From contig OX638330.1 in assembly GCA_951812725.1 (NCBI GenBank), positions 5,001,405 to 5,065,404 on the forward strand: a DNA stretch of 64,000 nt, read 5' to 3'. Shown here piece after piece: positions 16,461-25,056 of this stretch. Made by a program: the position numbers and the translations under genes. A model generated the notes under the pieces. That model saw only the letters and a program-made list of their open reading frames with translations. It was not told the DNA's origin and made no database searches. The DNA is from an uncultured Caldilineaceae bacterium. Lineage in GTDB: Bacteria; Chloroflexota; Anaerolineae; Caldilineales; Caldilineaceae. Numbering within the stretch: the stretch's first letter is position 1; the number at the start of each line of letters is the position of its first letter.

Positions 16461-17249
16461 AAAGGGCCCTGGCGCAAGCCGGGTCTGCTTGAGGTATCGC
16501 TGACCTGCAACGGACTAACTGGCGAGATGATCGCCGATGGTAAGCATCTGCCGCCAACCTTGATGAAACTGGTCTAGTAACTACTCAGCCGCAACTGATT
16601 CGCAACCCTGAACGAGGGGAGCAAAGGTGTTCGTTCTCCCCTCATTGTTGTATTTTGGGCGGTCGGGCGCAAGCGCCCTCCCTTGTGCAGGGGCTGCGCC
16701 CCCGCAACGCCCCCCTACAAAACCATCTCTCACCGACCGTGTGCATTCTTCGCAACGTGTCGGCTGGCGAGCATGGCGGCGGCTGTACACCAGTCACGTC
16801 ACCAAGAGCCTGAATGGTTCCAAGGATGACTGGCTGGTCAAGTACTGTGGCTTAGGTGTTACCTGGTCTACAAGTGCATTGACCCCGACCGCCTGTGCAT
16901 TGTTTCCGACGTCAGTAGCGGCGCAAGCCTGCCGGAAGGCGCACGTTTTCGTATGAGAGGTCTCGAATTAGAGGTGCACGACGGCGTTGGCATGCTGCTT
17001 GATCGGACCGCGTTTGCGAGCAGCACCACAATGTTGAACCAGATGATACCTATTCTGATGGACACCGTCGGTGTTCCACTGGTAGAGGCCATTCGTATGA
17101 CAAGCCTGACGCCAGCCCGCGTTACCGGCGTGGATGACCGCAAGGGCAGCTTGGAAGTGGGCAAGGACACCGATATAGCGATCTTTGAGGATGACTTTAG
17201 TGCCTGGCGTACTATGATCCGCGGACAGTGGGCGTACGCAGCCACTTAA
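16461..17249 (+). pseudogene. N-acetylglucosamine-6-phosphate deacetylase-like pseudogene, split by a miniature transposon
   Basis: Reading 16461-16576 and then 16863-17249 in one frame restores a NagA-like C-terminal half. It runs PGLLEVSL, GEMIADGKHLPP, PDRLCIVSDV, FASSTTMLNQM, EAIRMTSLTPARVTG, GSLEVGKDTDI. The join passes exactly through the 8-bp duplicated target CTGGTCTA. The N-terminal half is absent, so the gene was already 5'-truncated or was lost separately. It would have deacetylated N-acetylglucosamine-6-phosphate. Its remains just before glycoside hydrolase genes suggest a former amino-sugar operon. Confidence 0.8.
16569..16870. mobile_element. IS66-like MITE copy A with 8-bp target duplication
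   Basis: The element is 16577-16862 (286 bp), flanked by perfect direct repeats CTGGTCTA (16569-16576 and 16863-16870). Its ends are GTAACTACTCAGCC and GGCTTAGGTGTTAC, a 14-bp imperfect terminal inverted repeat. The interior is GC-rich and self-complementary and carries no credible coding region. It is inserted in the nagA-like pseudogene. GTAA ends and 8-bp duplications are features of IS66-family elements. Confidence 0.88.
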
Positions 17250-17309
17250 TACAACCCTACCGGTTGACCACCCAACTTGGCGCGAGAATCGTAGGAGGGT
17301 AACACAAAC

Positions 17310-19361
17310 ATGCAGATGACAGCGATCGATGCGATCAGAATCCCGCGCGATGCCAGTCCACGCGTTCGGACCGCCGCCGACGAGTTGGCACGCTGGATCG
17401 AAAAGCTGGGTGGTATAAGGCCAACTATCGGGACTCATTCCGATCAAGGGAATGTCACGGCCTGGTTGGACACCGCCGGGACCGACTTGAAGCCGGAGCA
17501 CTATCGCATCCAGGTGGAGGGGGGCACCACGTTGCGCATTACCGGCGGTGATGGTCGCGGCGTTTTGTATGGGGTGCAGGAATGTATCGACCGCGCCCGC
17601 CGTAACCAGGCCATTACACCGTTGACCGATGGGCCGCATTTTCCGATGCGTGCGCTGCGGATGTGGGAAACGCCTTCGAACAAGGTTTGGTGTCTGCCTT
17701 TCAAAAGTATCCTGGACTATGAAAAAATGTTGCGGCCGGAGGAGTGCCCAGAGTACCTGGCCCTCGCCCGGCAGCTGCTGGCCATGCGCGTCAACAACCT
17801 CAGCCTGTTTCCTCAATACGCAGCCAGTGGCTCACAGTTCGAACGCTGGCTTTCGCACGCCGAGCCGGTTGAACAGTTTGCCCGCTTTCTGGATCGCTTC
17901 GGCGTAACGGTTGGTCTGTCCCTCCACTATGCCGAGCCAGATGAGAACGGGGCATATGAGAACGTCTGTCCCTTTTCGGATGTCGTGCAGGCGCAATGGC
18001 ACGATTTCGCGGCCCGTCTGGCCACGGCCATGCCGTCGGTGCGCAATGCCATCGTATGGGGTGCCGGCGAGAACGCGCCCGGTCCTCACGAGGATGACTG
18101 CCCCCGCTGTCGCGCGCTGCCGGTTCGCGACCGCGTTCTGGCCGGCATGCGTTTGGTCAGCGAGGCGCTGGCCACCATCGGCGGGGAGTTGCTCTGGCCT
18201 GCGGTCACAGACCAGGCGGCCTACGCGAAATCGGAGACAGAGTTGTTCGGGGACTGGGGGGATGAGCTGCCGCAGAATGTGCGGATTGCGCCGTGCCACC
18301 TTTACTGGGACTTTCGCCCACCCTATCCGCCGCACCCGATCTGGGACCGCATCGGCAATCGCCCGGGCGAGCGTTCCCCTTACGTGTTCGAACTCGCGCT
18401 GGTGGGCGATACGGCCGGCCTGAATTTTCTGCCTTGCTCCATGGCCCACCGCTGGCAGGAAGAGTTTCTCAAGGCAGCCGACAAAAATTGTGACGGGTTT
18501 GACGCCAATCTGGGGCTGCATCCCAACTACGTGGACCATCCGCTCAACCTCTCCAACTGGTATGCCTACGGCAAGCTGTGCTGGAACCCCTACCTCGACC
18601 CGGACGACATCCTGTCCGAGTGGCTGACGATGGAGTATGGGGCGGATGCGGCGGCGTTTCTTCCCGGCCTGCGCGAGACCTATCCCGCCACCATCGGCGC
18701 GCTGTTCAGCCGCAGCGGCCTGACTCAGTGTCACAGCTATGTTGCGCGCTACAACTACCTGGACACTCGCCTCAACGGACCGTGGCGAATCTGGACCGAC
18801 TACCTGCATCCGGGGATGGATCGCGTGGGCGAGAACGTCCTCGGACTGGAGTTGCCGCTCGACGCCTATCCCGAGCAGGAGCGCGAAACGCTGCGCGACG
18901 ATCCACGCTACCAACTCATCTTCAACCGGATGCCGCTGACCGACGCCTATGCCGCCGAGCTGATGGCGGAGAAGCGGCCATCCATCGCCCATATGGAAAG
19001 CGTGCTGGCGGCGTGGCGGCAACTGGATGGCAAGATTGACCCGGCATCCTTTGCTCACGTGGCCGGGTTGCTCGAAGCCAACGTAAACGACGTGCGCATC
19101 TTTGTAGACTGTTTCGGGCTGTACCTGGACTACAAACTGGGGCGGCTGGATGCGGCGCAGATCGAGGCAATGCGCGCGCGTTACGCCGACGTTCCGAAGG
19201 GCGAGGCCACGGTGGGGTCCCCGTATGACGGCTGGTTCTGGGATCACTTTGGCTGGCAGGGCACCTACCTGGAGTTCCTGGACGATCTGGACAAACTGTT
19301 GCGGGGTGAGACGCCCGGCCCGTTCCTCGCCGCCGGCGTGACGGAAGTCCAGATGGAATAA
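17310..19361 (+). CDS. GH67-like glycoside hydrolase with GH20/67-type N-terminal domain
   Basis: A 683-residue protein with no signal peptide. The N-terminal 110 residues form a small alpha/beta domain (ARWIEKLGG, LRITGGDGRGVLYGVQE) like that preceding GH20 and GH67 catalytic barrels. The central part has barrel-like segments (ARQLLAMRVNNLSLFPQY, VGLSLHYAEPDENG). The block SNWYAYGKLCWNPYLDPDD followed by EWLTMEYG resembles alpha-glucuronidases. I infer a glycosidase acting on uronic-acid or related side chains, but could not identify the catalytic acids with certainty. AGGAGGG lies about 10 nt before the ATG. A truncated duplicate lies at 7493. Confidence 0.65.
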   Translation: MQMTAIDAIRIPRDASPRVRTAADELARWIEKLGGIRPTIGTHSDQGNVTAWLDTAGTDLKPEHYRIQVEGGTTLRITGGDGRGVLYGVQECIDRARRNQAITPLTDGPHFPMRALRMWETPSNKVWCLPFKSILDYEKMLRPEECPEYLALARQLLAMRVNNLSLFPQYAASGSQFERWLSHAEPVEQFARFLDRFGVTVGLSLHYAEPDENGAYENVCPFSDVVQAQWHDFAARLATAMPSVRNAIVWGAGENAPGPHEDDCPRCRALPVRDRVLAGMRLVSEALATIGGELLWPAVTDQAAYAKSETELFGDWGDELPQNVRIAPCHLYWDFRPPYPPHPIWDRIGNRPGERSPYVFELALVGDTAGLNFLPCSMAHRWQEEFLKAADKNCDGFDANLGLHPNYVDHPLNLSNWYAYGKLCWNPYLDPDDILSEWLTMEYGADAAAFLPGLRETYPATIGALFSRSGLTQCHSYVARYNYLDTRLNGPWRIWTDYLHPGMDRVGENVLGLELPLDAYPEQERETLRDDPRYQLIFNRMPLTDAYAAELMAEKRPSIAHMESVLAAWRQLDGKIDPASFAHVAGLLEANVNDVRIFVDCFGLYLDYKLGRLDAAQIEAMRARYADVPKGEATVGSPYDGWFWDHFGWQGTYLEFLDDLDKLLRGETPGPFLAAGVTEVQME

Positions 19362-19444
19362 GGCTCCGAATTACGTACTGCCTCGGGGCGGGCGAGGCGT
19401 CCGCGTGTGGATCCTGTCCACAGGATCCAAGGGAGGAAGTTTGC

Positions 19445-21406
19445 ATGTCAAACAATCGACACATCCCACATTGGCAGGAGGCCGGCGTAGTGTCCACCGT
19501 CGCCAGCCCTTTTGCCCCTCTCAAACCTGTCCCGGTGCAGGCCGTTACCATGCGCGATGGCTTCTGGAAAACGCGCATGAATGCCAGCCGGACCAACGGC
19601 ATCCCGTCTTTCCTGGCTTGGCTGGACGTAGACGATCAGACCGCGCCGTTCAGGGCCTACGCGGCGGGCGACAGGGCGGGAATCGCGGCCGGTCTGGAAA
19701 CGCTCAAGACCAATCCCACCGGAATGAACCGCTCCCGAAACGGCCATTCCTGGCGCGCGAACTTTCATAAATGGCTGGAAGCTTGCGCATATGTCCTGCA
19801 GTCCGGAGACGATCCTGACACGCGCGCCTTGCTCGATCTGTTTGTGACCGGCGTCGCCAATGCGCATCAAGACAGCGCATTCTGGGATATCTATTATGGC
19901 GACGATTTCGAAAAGTCGTACGGGCTGGGCAACCCAGGACATCTGATCCAGGCTGCCATTGCACACCACCGCGCAACTGGATCGACCGAGTTTCTGGCGT
20001 GCGCGCAGCGTGTTGCCGACGCAATCTGCCAGCAGTTTCGAGGGGAGAACTTTGCCGGGCACAGCGTCATCGAAATGGCATTGGTCGAACTCTACCGTAC
20101 CACCGGCCTGGAGAGATATCTCGCCGGCGCCAGACATTTCCTCACCCCGCTCCTGAGACAGCCCCCGATCATCGGCTCCGATTTCCGCGGCTACATCAGC
20201 AGGCACGTTGTACGTCAAACATACCTCATGTGCGCCGGGGCCGACTATTATGCGGAAACAGGCGACCAGGAGTTCATGGACAAGCTCACAGCCATCTGGC
20301 GTGACATGACAACCGGCAAGCTGCATCTCACGGGCCAATTGGCCGTGGACGCTGAGAACATCGAGCTGACATGCAAGGACGCCTTCGAACTGCATGCGGG
20401 TGTCTTCAGGTTCCTGCTGGCCACAGGTTTGGAGACGTGCGAAGCGATCGGAAACGCGACCTGGAACTGGCGCATGCTGGCCTTGACGGGCGATGCCGGC
20501 TACGCCGATCTGATGGAGAGGACGCTGTACAACGGCTTCCTGGCGCACGTATCTGTCGACGGCGACAAGTTCCACTATTTGTGTCCCCTCTCATCAGACG
20601 GTAACCACTGGCAGCGCACCCCCTGGTCATCAGCCTCCACCAGTTGCTGCTCGCCCAACGCGCTTCGAATGATCGCGTCATTGCCAGGATACATGTTCAG
20701 CGTTTCACCGGATGGCGTGTGGATTCACCTGTATGACAGTTGTACGGTGGATTGGCGCCTGGATGATGGGACAAGACTCTACCTTGATCAGGACACATCC
20801 TATCCATGGGACGGCAGAGTAAACATCACCCTCGATCCCGAACAGCCTTCCACTTTTGATCTGAACCTGAGAATTCCTGGATGGTGCCGCAACCCAACTG
20901 TGCAGGTGAATGGACAGCCTGTCGAAGGCGACATCGCGTCTGGGATCTACTGTCGCATCACCAGAGAATGGCGCAAAGGTGACACGGTCACACTGCAGCT
21001 GCCGATGCCTGTTGTTGCCGTGACTGCCGATCCACGTGCCAGCTACTATGAGGGCAAGGTTGCGCTGTGTCGCGGACCGCTGGTGTATTGCGTCGAGAGT
21101 ACCGACAATCCCGCCCTTGATATGTGGGGAGCGTGCGTTGCATTGCCGCCGGGAAATGAGGAGGGGGGCGGCCGCGAGCTTATCGGGCACTATCGGCAGT
21201 CAGCTTTGCTGAACGAATTCGGGGCAGACTTCAGGCAGGATCTTCTCGGCGGGGTTGTTTCTCTACAAGGAGAAGGCGGATCAAACGACCACCCGGACGG
21301 TGTCCTGACCTTCATTCCATACTTTGCATGGGCAAATCGTGACAGCAGGTCGTCGATGCGTACATGGATAGATGGCATAACAGAATGGGAAAACGAAGCG
21401 CGTTGA
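19445..21406 (+). CDS. Glycoside hydrolase family 127 (beta-L-arabinofuranosidase-like)
   Basis: A 653-residue GH127-type protein. The paired cysteines in TSCCSPN (about residues 399-405) correspond to the cysteine nucleophile and zinc site of the family. ETCEAIGN (about 331) supplies the conserved Glu and Cys. FWKTRM near the N-terminus and the C-terminal beta domain (LRIPGWCRNPTVQVNG, YEGKVALCRGPLVY) are also characteristic. It probably removes beta-L-arabinofuranose from imported oligosaccharides in the cytoplasm, as no signal peptide is present. GGGAGGAAG precedes the ATG. It follows the GH67-like gene by 83 nt, probably in one operon. Confidence 0.88.
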   Translation: MSNNRHIPHWQEAGVVSTVASPFAPLKPVPVQAVTMRDGFWKTRMNASRTNGIPSFLAWLDVDDQTAPFRAYAAGDRAGIAAGLETLKTNPTGMNRSRNGHSWRANFHKWLEACAYVLQSGDDPDTRALLDLFVTGVANAHQDSAFWDIYYGDDFEKSYGLGNPGHLIQAAIAHHRATGSTEFLACAQRVADAICQQFRGENFAGHSVIEMALVELYRTTGLERYLAGARHFLTPLLRQPPIIGSDFRGYISRHVVRQTYLMCAGADYYAETGDQEFMDKLTAIWRDMTTGKLHLTGQLAVDAENIELTCKDAFELHAGVFRFLLATGLETCEAIGNATWNWRMLALTGDAGYADLMERTLYNGFLAHVSVDGDKFHYLCPLSSDGNHWQRTPWSSASTSCCSPNALRMIASLPGYMFSVSPDGVWIHLYDSCTVDWRLDDGTRLYLDQDTSYPWDGRVNITLDPEQPSTFDLNLRIPGWCRNPTVQVNGQPVEGDIASGIYCRITREWRKGDTVTLQLPMPVVAVTADPRASYYEGKVALCRGPLVYCVESTDNPALDMWGACVALPPGNEEGGGRELIGHYRQSALLNEFGADFRQDLLGGVVSLQGEGGSNDHPDGVLTFIPYFAWANRDSRSSMRTWIDGITEWENEAR

Positions 21407-21407
21407 C

Positions 21408-21683
21408 TCTCAGACAGTCCATAGAGCTGGCAGGGAAGAATCCACTCGCCCGGCCTGGATAGGCCGATCTATCGCGGCGCCGCTGCAAGAACAGGATGTG
21501 CAGATAAACGTTCGGTACGCCCTGCCTGACACCACGGCGGAGGAAGCAAGCGATGGTGCGGCATATCGCTTGACATGGCGCGGCGACGAGATGGTGTGGA
21601 TCCGGCCCAACACGGACTTTCTGTTGTTCTACCCTACGGAGCAGGCACAGCGGAGGCGACCGGACAGCATTTCAAGAGGAAAA
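21408..21683 (+). pseudogene. 3' fragment of an unidentified coding gene
   Basis: One frame is open across this stretch and reads like the end of a protein (EESTRPAWIGRSIAAPLQEQ, VQINVRYALPDTTAEEAS, YRLTWRGDEMVWIRPNTD, FLLFYPTE). It has no start of its own and runs into miniature transposon copy D. I take it to be the tail of a gene lost by rearrangement; the family is not recognised. Confidence 0.4.
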
Positions 21684-21997
21684 GTAACTTCTAAGCCGTA
21701 TGCAGAGCCTGTCTTGACCAGCCTGTTTTGACCAGCCCTTCATCCCCGCCGCCGTTCAGGTCCTCTCATCGTGCATTTGCTGGCAGCCGCCACTTTGGAT
21801 GAGCCGCACAGCTGGAATGACGCCGAACGGTGGATGAGGGATGGTTTTGGAGGGGGGCGTTGCGGGGGCGCAGCCCCTGCACAAGGGAGGGCCGAAGGCC
21901 CGACCGCCCATATGCAAAGAGAAAGTATCGAGAAGTGAGTAAAACACCTGCCACGCTTGAGTCAGGGGTGGCATTGGCTGAGTAGTTACGAGGAAAA
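21676..21997. mobile_element. IS66-like MITE copy D with 8-bp target duplication
   Basis: The element is 21684-21989 (306 bp), flanked by perfect direct repeats GAGGAAAA (21676-21683 and 21990-21997). Its ends are GTAACTTCTAAGCC and GGCTGAGTAGTTAC. Orientation is opposite to copies A and B. It is longer than the others in part because of an internal duplication of TTGACCAGCC near its left end. The right-hand target copy is also the ribosome-binding site of the gene starting at 22002. Confidence 0.88.
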
Positions 21998-22001
21998 CAA
22001 C

Positions 22002-23012
22002 ATGCGAGCCAGACGCCTGGTCTGCAAAGCCATTCGCCGGATTGAATGGGAATCCTTCGAAATCCCAGAGGTACCCGCCCCACATGAGGTTGTCGTCGAA
22101 TCAGCCTGCTCCCTCATCAGCGCGGGCACAGAGCTGGCGATGTACAGTGGCTCACACAGCGGCTTCTCACGGCCGGACCCGCCGCAGTTCCCAATCGATT
22201 TGGGCTACGCCCTGGCAGGCACCGTGCAGGCGGTCGGCCGCGAGGTGACAGAATGGGCAACGGGCGACCGGGTGGTGGTCTACGCATCGCATGGCGACTG
22301 GGCCTTGTGTGATGTACGCACAACCAGAATGTGGCGTCTGCCGCCGGACGTTACGCTGGAACAGGGGGCATTGGCTGTGATGGGTGGGATCAGCGCGGTG
22401 GGCGTGCGTCAGGGCAAAGTCGCGCTGGGCGAATCGGTGGTCGTTTTGGGTCTGGGGTTGATCGGCCAGTTTGCGGCGCAGCTGTCTCGCCTGTCCGGCG
22501 CGCGGCCGGTGATCGGGGTCGATCTGCTCCCCAATCGCGTTCGGATCGCAGGCGCCAGTGGTATCTGCGCCCTCAATCCGGACCGGTCGGACGTCGAGCA
22601 GACAGTGAACGATGTCACCGGTGGACAGATGGCGGAGGTGGTGATCGAAGCGACTGGCAATCCCCATGTAGTACCGCAGGCCCTGGAGCTGGCAGGAGAC
22701 GGCGGGCGTGTGGTGCTGCTGGGCAGCCCGCGCGGCACAGCCGAAATCGATCTCTACAGGGCTGTTCACCACAAAGGGGTCTCGCTGATCGGCGCGCATG
22801 CCCGCGTATCCGGGCATCCCTACACGACCCGAGATCCATGGACCCGTGAGCGCAACCTTGATCTGGTTTTGCGCCTATTCGCGGACGGCTCGCTGCTGAG
22901 CGGGGAGCTGATCAGCCACCGCATTCAACCGGACGACGTTGGAGAGACATACGAGATGCTCGTTGAGCGCCCGAATGATTTCCTCGGCGTGTTGATCGAG
23001 TGGAAGGCCTGA
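22002..23012 (+). CDS. Zinc-binding-type medium-chain alcohol/sorbitol dehydrogenase
   Basis: A 336-residue MDR-superfamily dehydrogenase. The nucleotide-binding motif is VVVLGLGLIGQF (about residues 145-156). The GroES-like N-terminal half has PHEVVVESACSLISAGTELAMYSG, a pattern of the threonine/sorbitol-dehydrogenase-like branch in which the usual catalytic Cys is replaced, so zinc dependence is doubtful. IGVDLLPNRV after the Rossmann glycines suggests NAD preference. The start at 22002 uses GAGGAAAA 4 nt upstream, which is the duplicated target site of MITE copy D. An upstream in-frame ATG lies within the element. Its substrate is probably a sugar alcohol or inositol derivative. Confidence 0.82.
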   Translation: MRARRLVCKAIRRIEWESFEIPEVPAPHEVVVESACSLISAGTELAMYSGSHSGFSRPDPPQFPIDLGYALAGTVQAVGREVTEWATGDRVVVYASHGDWALCDVRTTRMWRLPPDVTLEQGALAVMGGISAVGVRQGKVALGESVVVLGLGLIGQFAAQLSRLSGARPVIGVDLLPNRVRIAGASGICALNPDRSDVEQTVNDVTGGQMAEVVIEATGNPHVVPQALELAGDGGRVVLLGSPRGTAEIDLYRAVHHKGVSLIGAHARVSGHPYTTRDPWTRERNLDLVLRLFADGSLLSGELISHRIQPDDVGETYEMLVERPNDFLGVLIEWKA

Positions 23013-23053
23013 CACAGGGTGGCATCAGGCTGTAGGCCGCAGTCAGGTTACTG
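23006..23053 (+). repeat. 48-bp copy of the importer 1 MalG-gene 3' end
   Basis: The sequence matches 6282-6329 with three mismatches. It covers the last codons of the importer 1 MalG-type permease (GLTQGGIKL and stop) and 18 nt beyond. Here it lies at the end of the dehydrogenase gene, whose TGA falls inside the shared GGCCTGA. It looks like a recombination scar. The stretch 23054-23171 shows nothing further. Confidence 0.8.
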
Positions 23054-23171
23054 CTGGACCATGCCGAACAGACGCGCGGGGCTACGTCCGCGAACGACTA
23101 TGAGAGGGATCTGTTTGGGGTTAAGCCTGGCACAGCGATGACTATGTGAGGGGCACTCGTGCCGGCATCCA

Positions 23172-24080
23172 CTAACCCTTCAACGCGCCAATGGTCAGGC
23201 CGCGAATGAAGTACTGCTGAAACAGGAAGAATATGATGACCGGCGGCACGGCCATCAACACGCCGGAGGCCATGGCGATGGGGTAATCGTTGCGCCCCGT
23301 CCGCTCCATTCCGCGCAGCAGGGTCACGCCGACCTGGATGGGCATCAGTTTCAGATCGTTAATCACGGCCAGAGGCCACACGAAGTCATTCCAGGTTGCC
23401 ACGAAGGTGAAGGTTCCCAGTGCCGCCAGCGCCGGTTTGGTCAGCGGCAGCGCGATCTGCCACCACAGGCGGATCTCGCCGGCGCCGTCGATGCGCGCCT
23501 GGTCGAACAGCTCGGACGGCAACGTTAACATGAACTGGCGAATGAGGAAGACCGCATAGGGTGACGCCAAACCAGGCAGGATCATGACCCAGTAGGTGTC
23601 ATGCAGATTCAGCAGCAGCGTCAGCATAAAGGCCGGGATCAGCCTGGAGAAACCGGGCAGCATCATCGTGCTCAGCACCATCCAGAAGATGAGATCACGT
23701 CCGCGAAAGCGCTTGCGCGCGAAGGCATATCCGGCAGCCGCGCACAGCAGCAGCCCAAAGACGGTAACCGTGACGGAGACGAAGAGGCTATTGGCCAACC
23801 AGCGCAGCACGGGGAAAGTCGAACTCAGCACCTGCTGATAGGACTCCAGGGTGGGCTCCTTCAGCCATAGGCCGGGGGGCAGAGCCTGCGCCTGTTGGCC
23901 CTTCTTAAAGCTGGTCAGCACCATCCAGTAGAGGGGAAACCATGAGATGAGAGCCCAGAAAAAGAGCAGCAGCAATGTGAAGTTACTGCCGATCCATTCT
24001 CGAAACTTGCGCCAGGAACGACCTTCAGGCTGGATTGGACGCGAGACAGGCTCTTCGGGGACAGTGGGTTGTTTCAGCAC
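23172..24080 (-). CDS. ABC sugar transporter permease, MalG type (importer 2)
   Basis: A 302-residue permease with about six membrane helices (FTLLLLFFWALISWFPLYWM is the first). The EAA loop LFDQARIDGAGEIRLWWQIALP (about residues 192-213) is intact, and the C-terminus IRGLTIGALKG is typical of CUT1 MalG-type proteins. It starts with GTG, with AAGGAG about 12 nt upstream. The minus-strand order is binding protein, MalF type, MalG type, with no ATPase gene. Confidence 0.92.
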   Translation of the reverse strand: MLKQPTVPEEPVSRPIQPEGRSWRKFREWIGSNFTLLLLFFWALISWFPLYWMVLTSFKKGQQAQALPPGLWLKEPTLESYQQVLSSTFPVLRWLANSLFVSVTVTVFGLLLCAAAGYAFARKRFRGRDLIFWMVLSTMMLPGFSRLIPAFMLTLLLNLHDTYWVMILPGLASPYAVFLIRQFMLTLPSELFDQARIDGAGEIRLWWQIALPLTKPALAALGTFTFVATWNDFVWPLAVINDLKLMPIQVGVTLLRGMERTGRNDYPIAMASGVLMAVPPVIIFFLFQQYFIRGLTIGALKG

Positions 24081-24097
24081 AGCGCTCCCGGGCTCCT

Positions 24098-24973
24098 TTA
24101 GTATTCCACCACCGACCGGAACCAGCGGAAAAGTACCACCGCCAGCGCCAGGGTGAGCAGGAGAAGCGCCAGTCCGACAGCCGATGCGTAGCCGACTTTG
24201 AGAAAGACAAACGCGTAACGGTAGGTAAGGAAGGCGAGTGTCAGCGTGGACCCTACCGGCCCGCCTTTAGTGAGGAAAAAGACGGAGACGAAGAGTTGCA
24301 TTGCCACGATCGTCGTCGTCACCGCCACATAGAGGATACTCGGGGTCAACAGGGGGATGGTGATGTATATCGTCTCCAGCCACCCGGTGGCGCCGTCAAT
24401 GTGGGCTGCATCGAACAGCTCGGAAGGCAGCCCGAGGACTGCGGCCACGAAGATGATTATTCCAACGCCCAGCCCGGTGACCAGGTCCATAAAGACGAGG
24501 GATGGCATGGCTGTCTGCGGATTCCCCAGCCAGTTGACAGGGTCGATTCCGACCACACTCAGCAGGTAGTTGATCAGCCCGAACTGGTTATTGAAGATGT
24601 AGCGCCAGACGACCGCTACAGCGACGAGCGAAACCACGCTGGGCAGATAGAACGCGCTTTGCAGGCCCTGACGCATGCCTTGACTGCGGAACTTGGTGAT
24701 CCGGATCGCCACCGCAAGCGCCAGTGCGACGGCAGTGAATGTGAACATCCCCACGTACGATAGCGTGTTGCGTACAGATTGCCAGAAACGCTGATCATTC
24801 AGCACGTGGTCAATGTTGTCCAGACCAACCCAAACCGGCTTTCGATCGTACCATTCGAGCGCGGCCATCACGACGGACATGACCGTAGGCACCAGCACAA
24901 AGACAAGGAACAAAACCAGGAAAGGTGTGACGAAGATATAGCCCCACATCTCCTCACGCTTGGCATAGTTCAT
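24098..24973 (-). CDS. ABC sugar transporter permease, MalF type (importer 2)
   Basis: A 291-residue inner-membrane permease. MWGYIFVTPFLVLFLVFVLVP is the first helix, WYDRKPVWVGLDNI the usual periplasmic segment, and LFDAAHIDGATGWLETIYITIP the ATPase-docking loop (about residues 186-207). It ends 17 nt before the MalG-type gene, so the two are co-translated units of one operon. GGGGA precedes the ATG at 24973. Confidence 0.92.
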   Translation of the reverse strand: MNYAKREEMWGYIFVTPFLVLFLVFVLVPTVMSVVMAALEWYDRKPVWVGLDNIDHVLNDQRFWQSVRNTLSYVGMFTFTAVALALAVAIRITKFRSQGMRQGLQSAFYLPSVVSLVAVAVVWRYIFNNQFGLINYLLSVVGIDPVNWLGNPQTAMPSLVFMDLVTGLGVGIIIFVAAVLGLPSELFDAAHIDGATGWLETIYITIPLLTPSILYVAVTTTIVAMQLFVSVFFLTKGGPVGSTLTLAFLTYRYAFVFLKVGYASAVGLALLLLTLALAVVLFRWFRSVVEY

Positions 24974-25002
24974 GGCTGTCCCCGTTCTTGAGAGTATGAA
25001 AG

Positions 25003-25035
25003 GGTCTCCCGCGAGCAGTGTCGTCGCGGGAGACC
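25003..25035 (-). promoter_or_regulatory. Intercistronic hairpin between binding protein and permease
   Basis: A 12-bp perfect stem (GGTCTCCCGCGA at 25003-25014 with TCGCGGGAGACC at 25024-25035) and a 9-nt loop fill the gap between the binding-protein stop and the permease start. There is no U-tract, so mRNA protection or partial termination is more likely than full termination. Confidence 0.65.
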
Positions 25036-25056
25036 GGCTTTATCCATGGTGGGTTT

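Noticed and set aside
17832..19247. 471-codon minus-strand ORF opposite the GH67-like gene
   Set aside because: No ribosome site or domain. The plus strand carries the well-supported gene and its duplicate.
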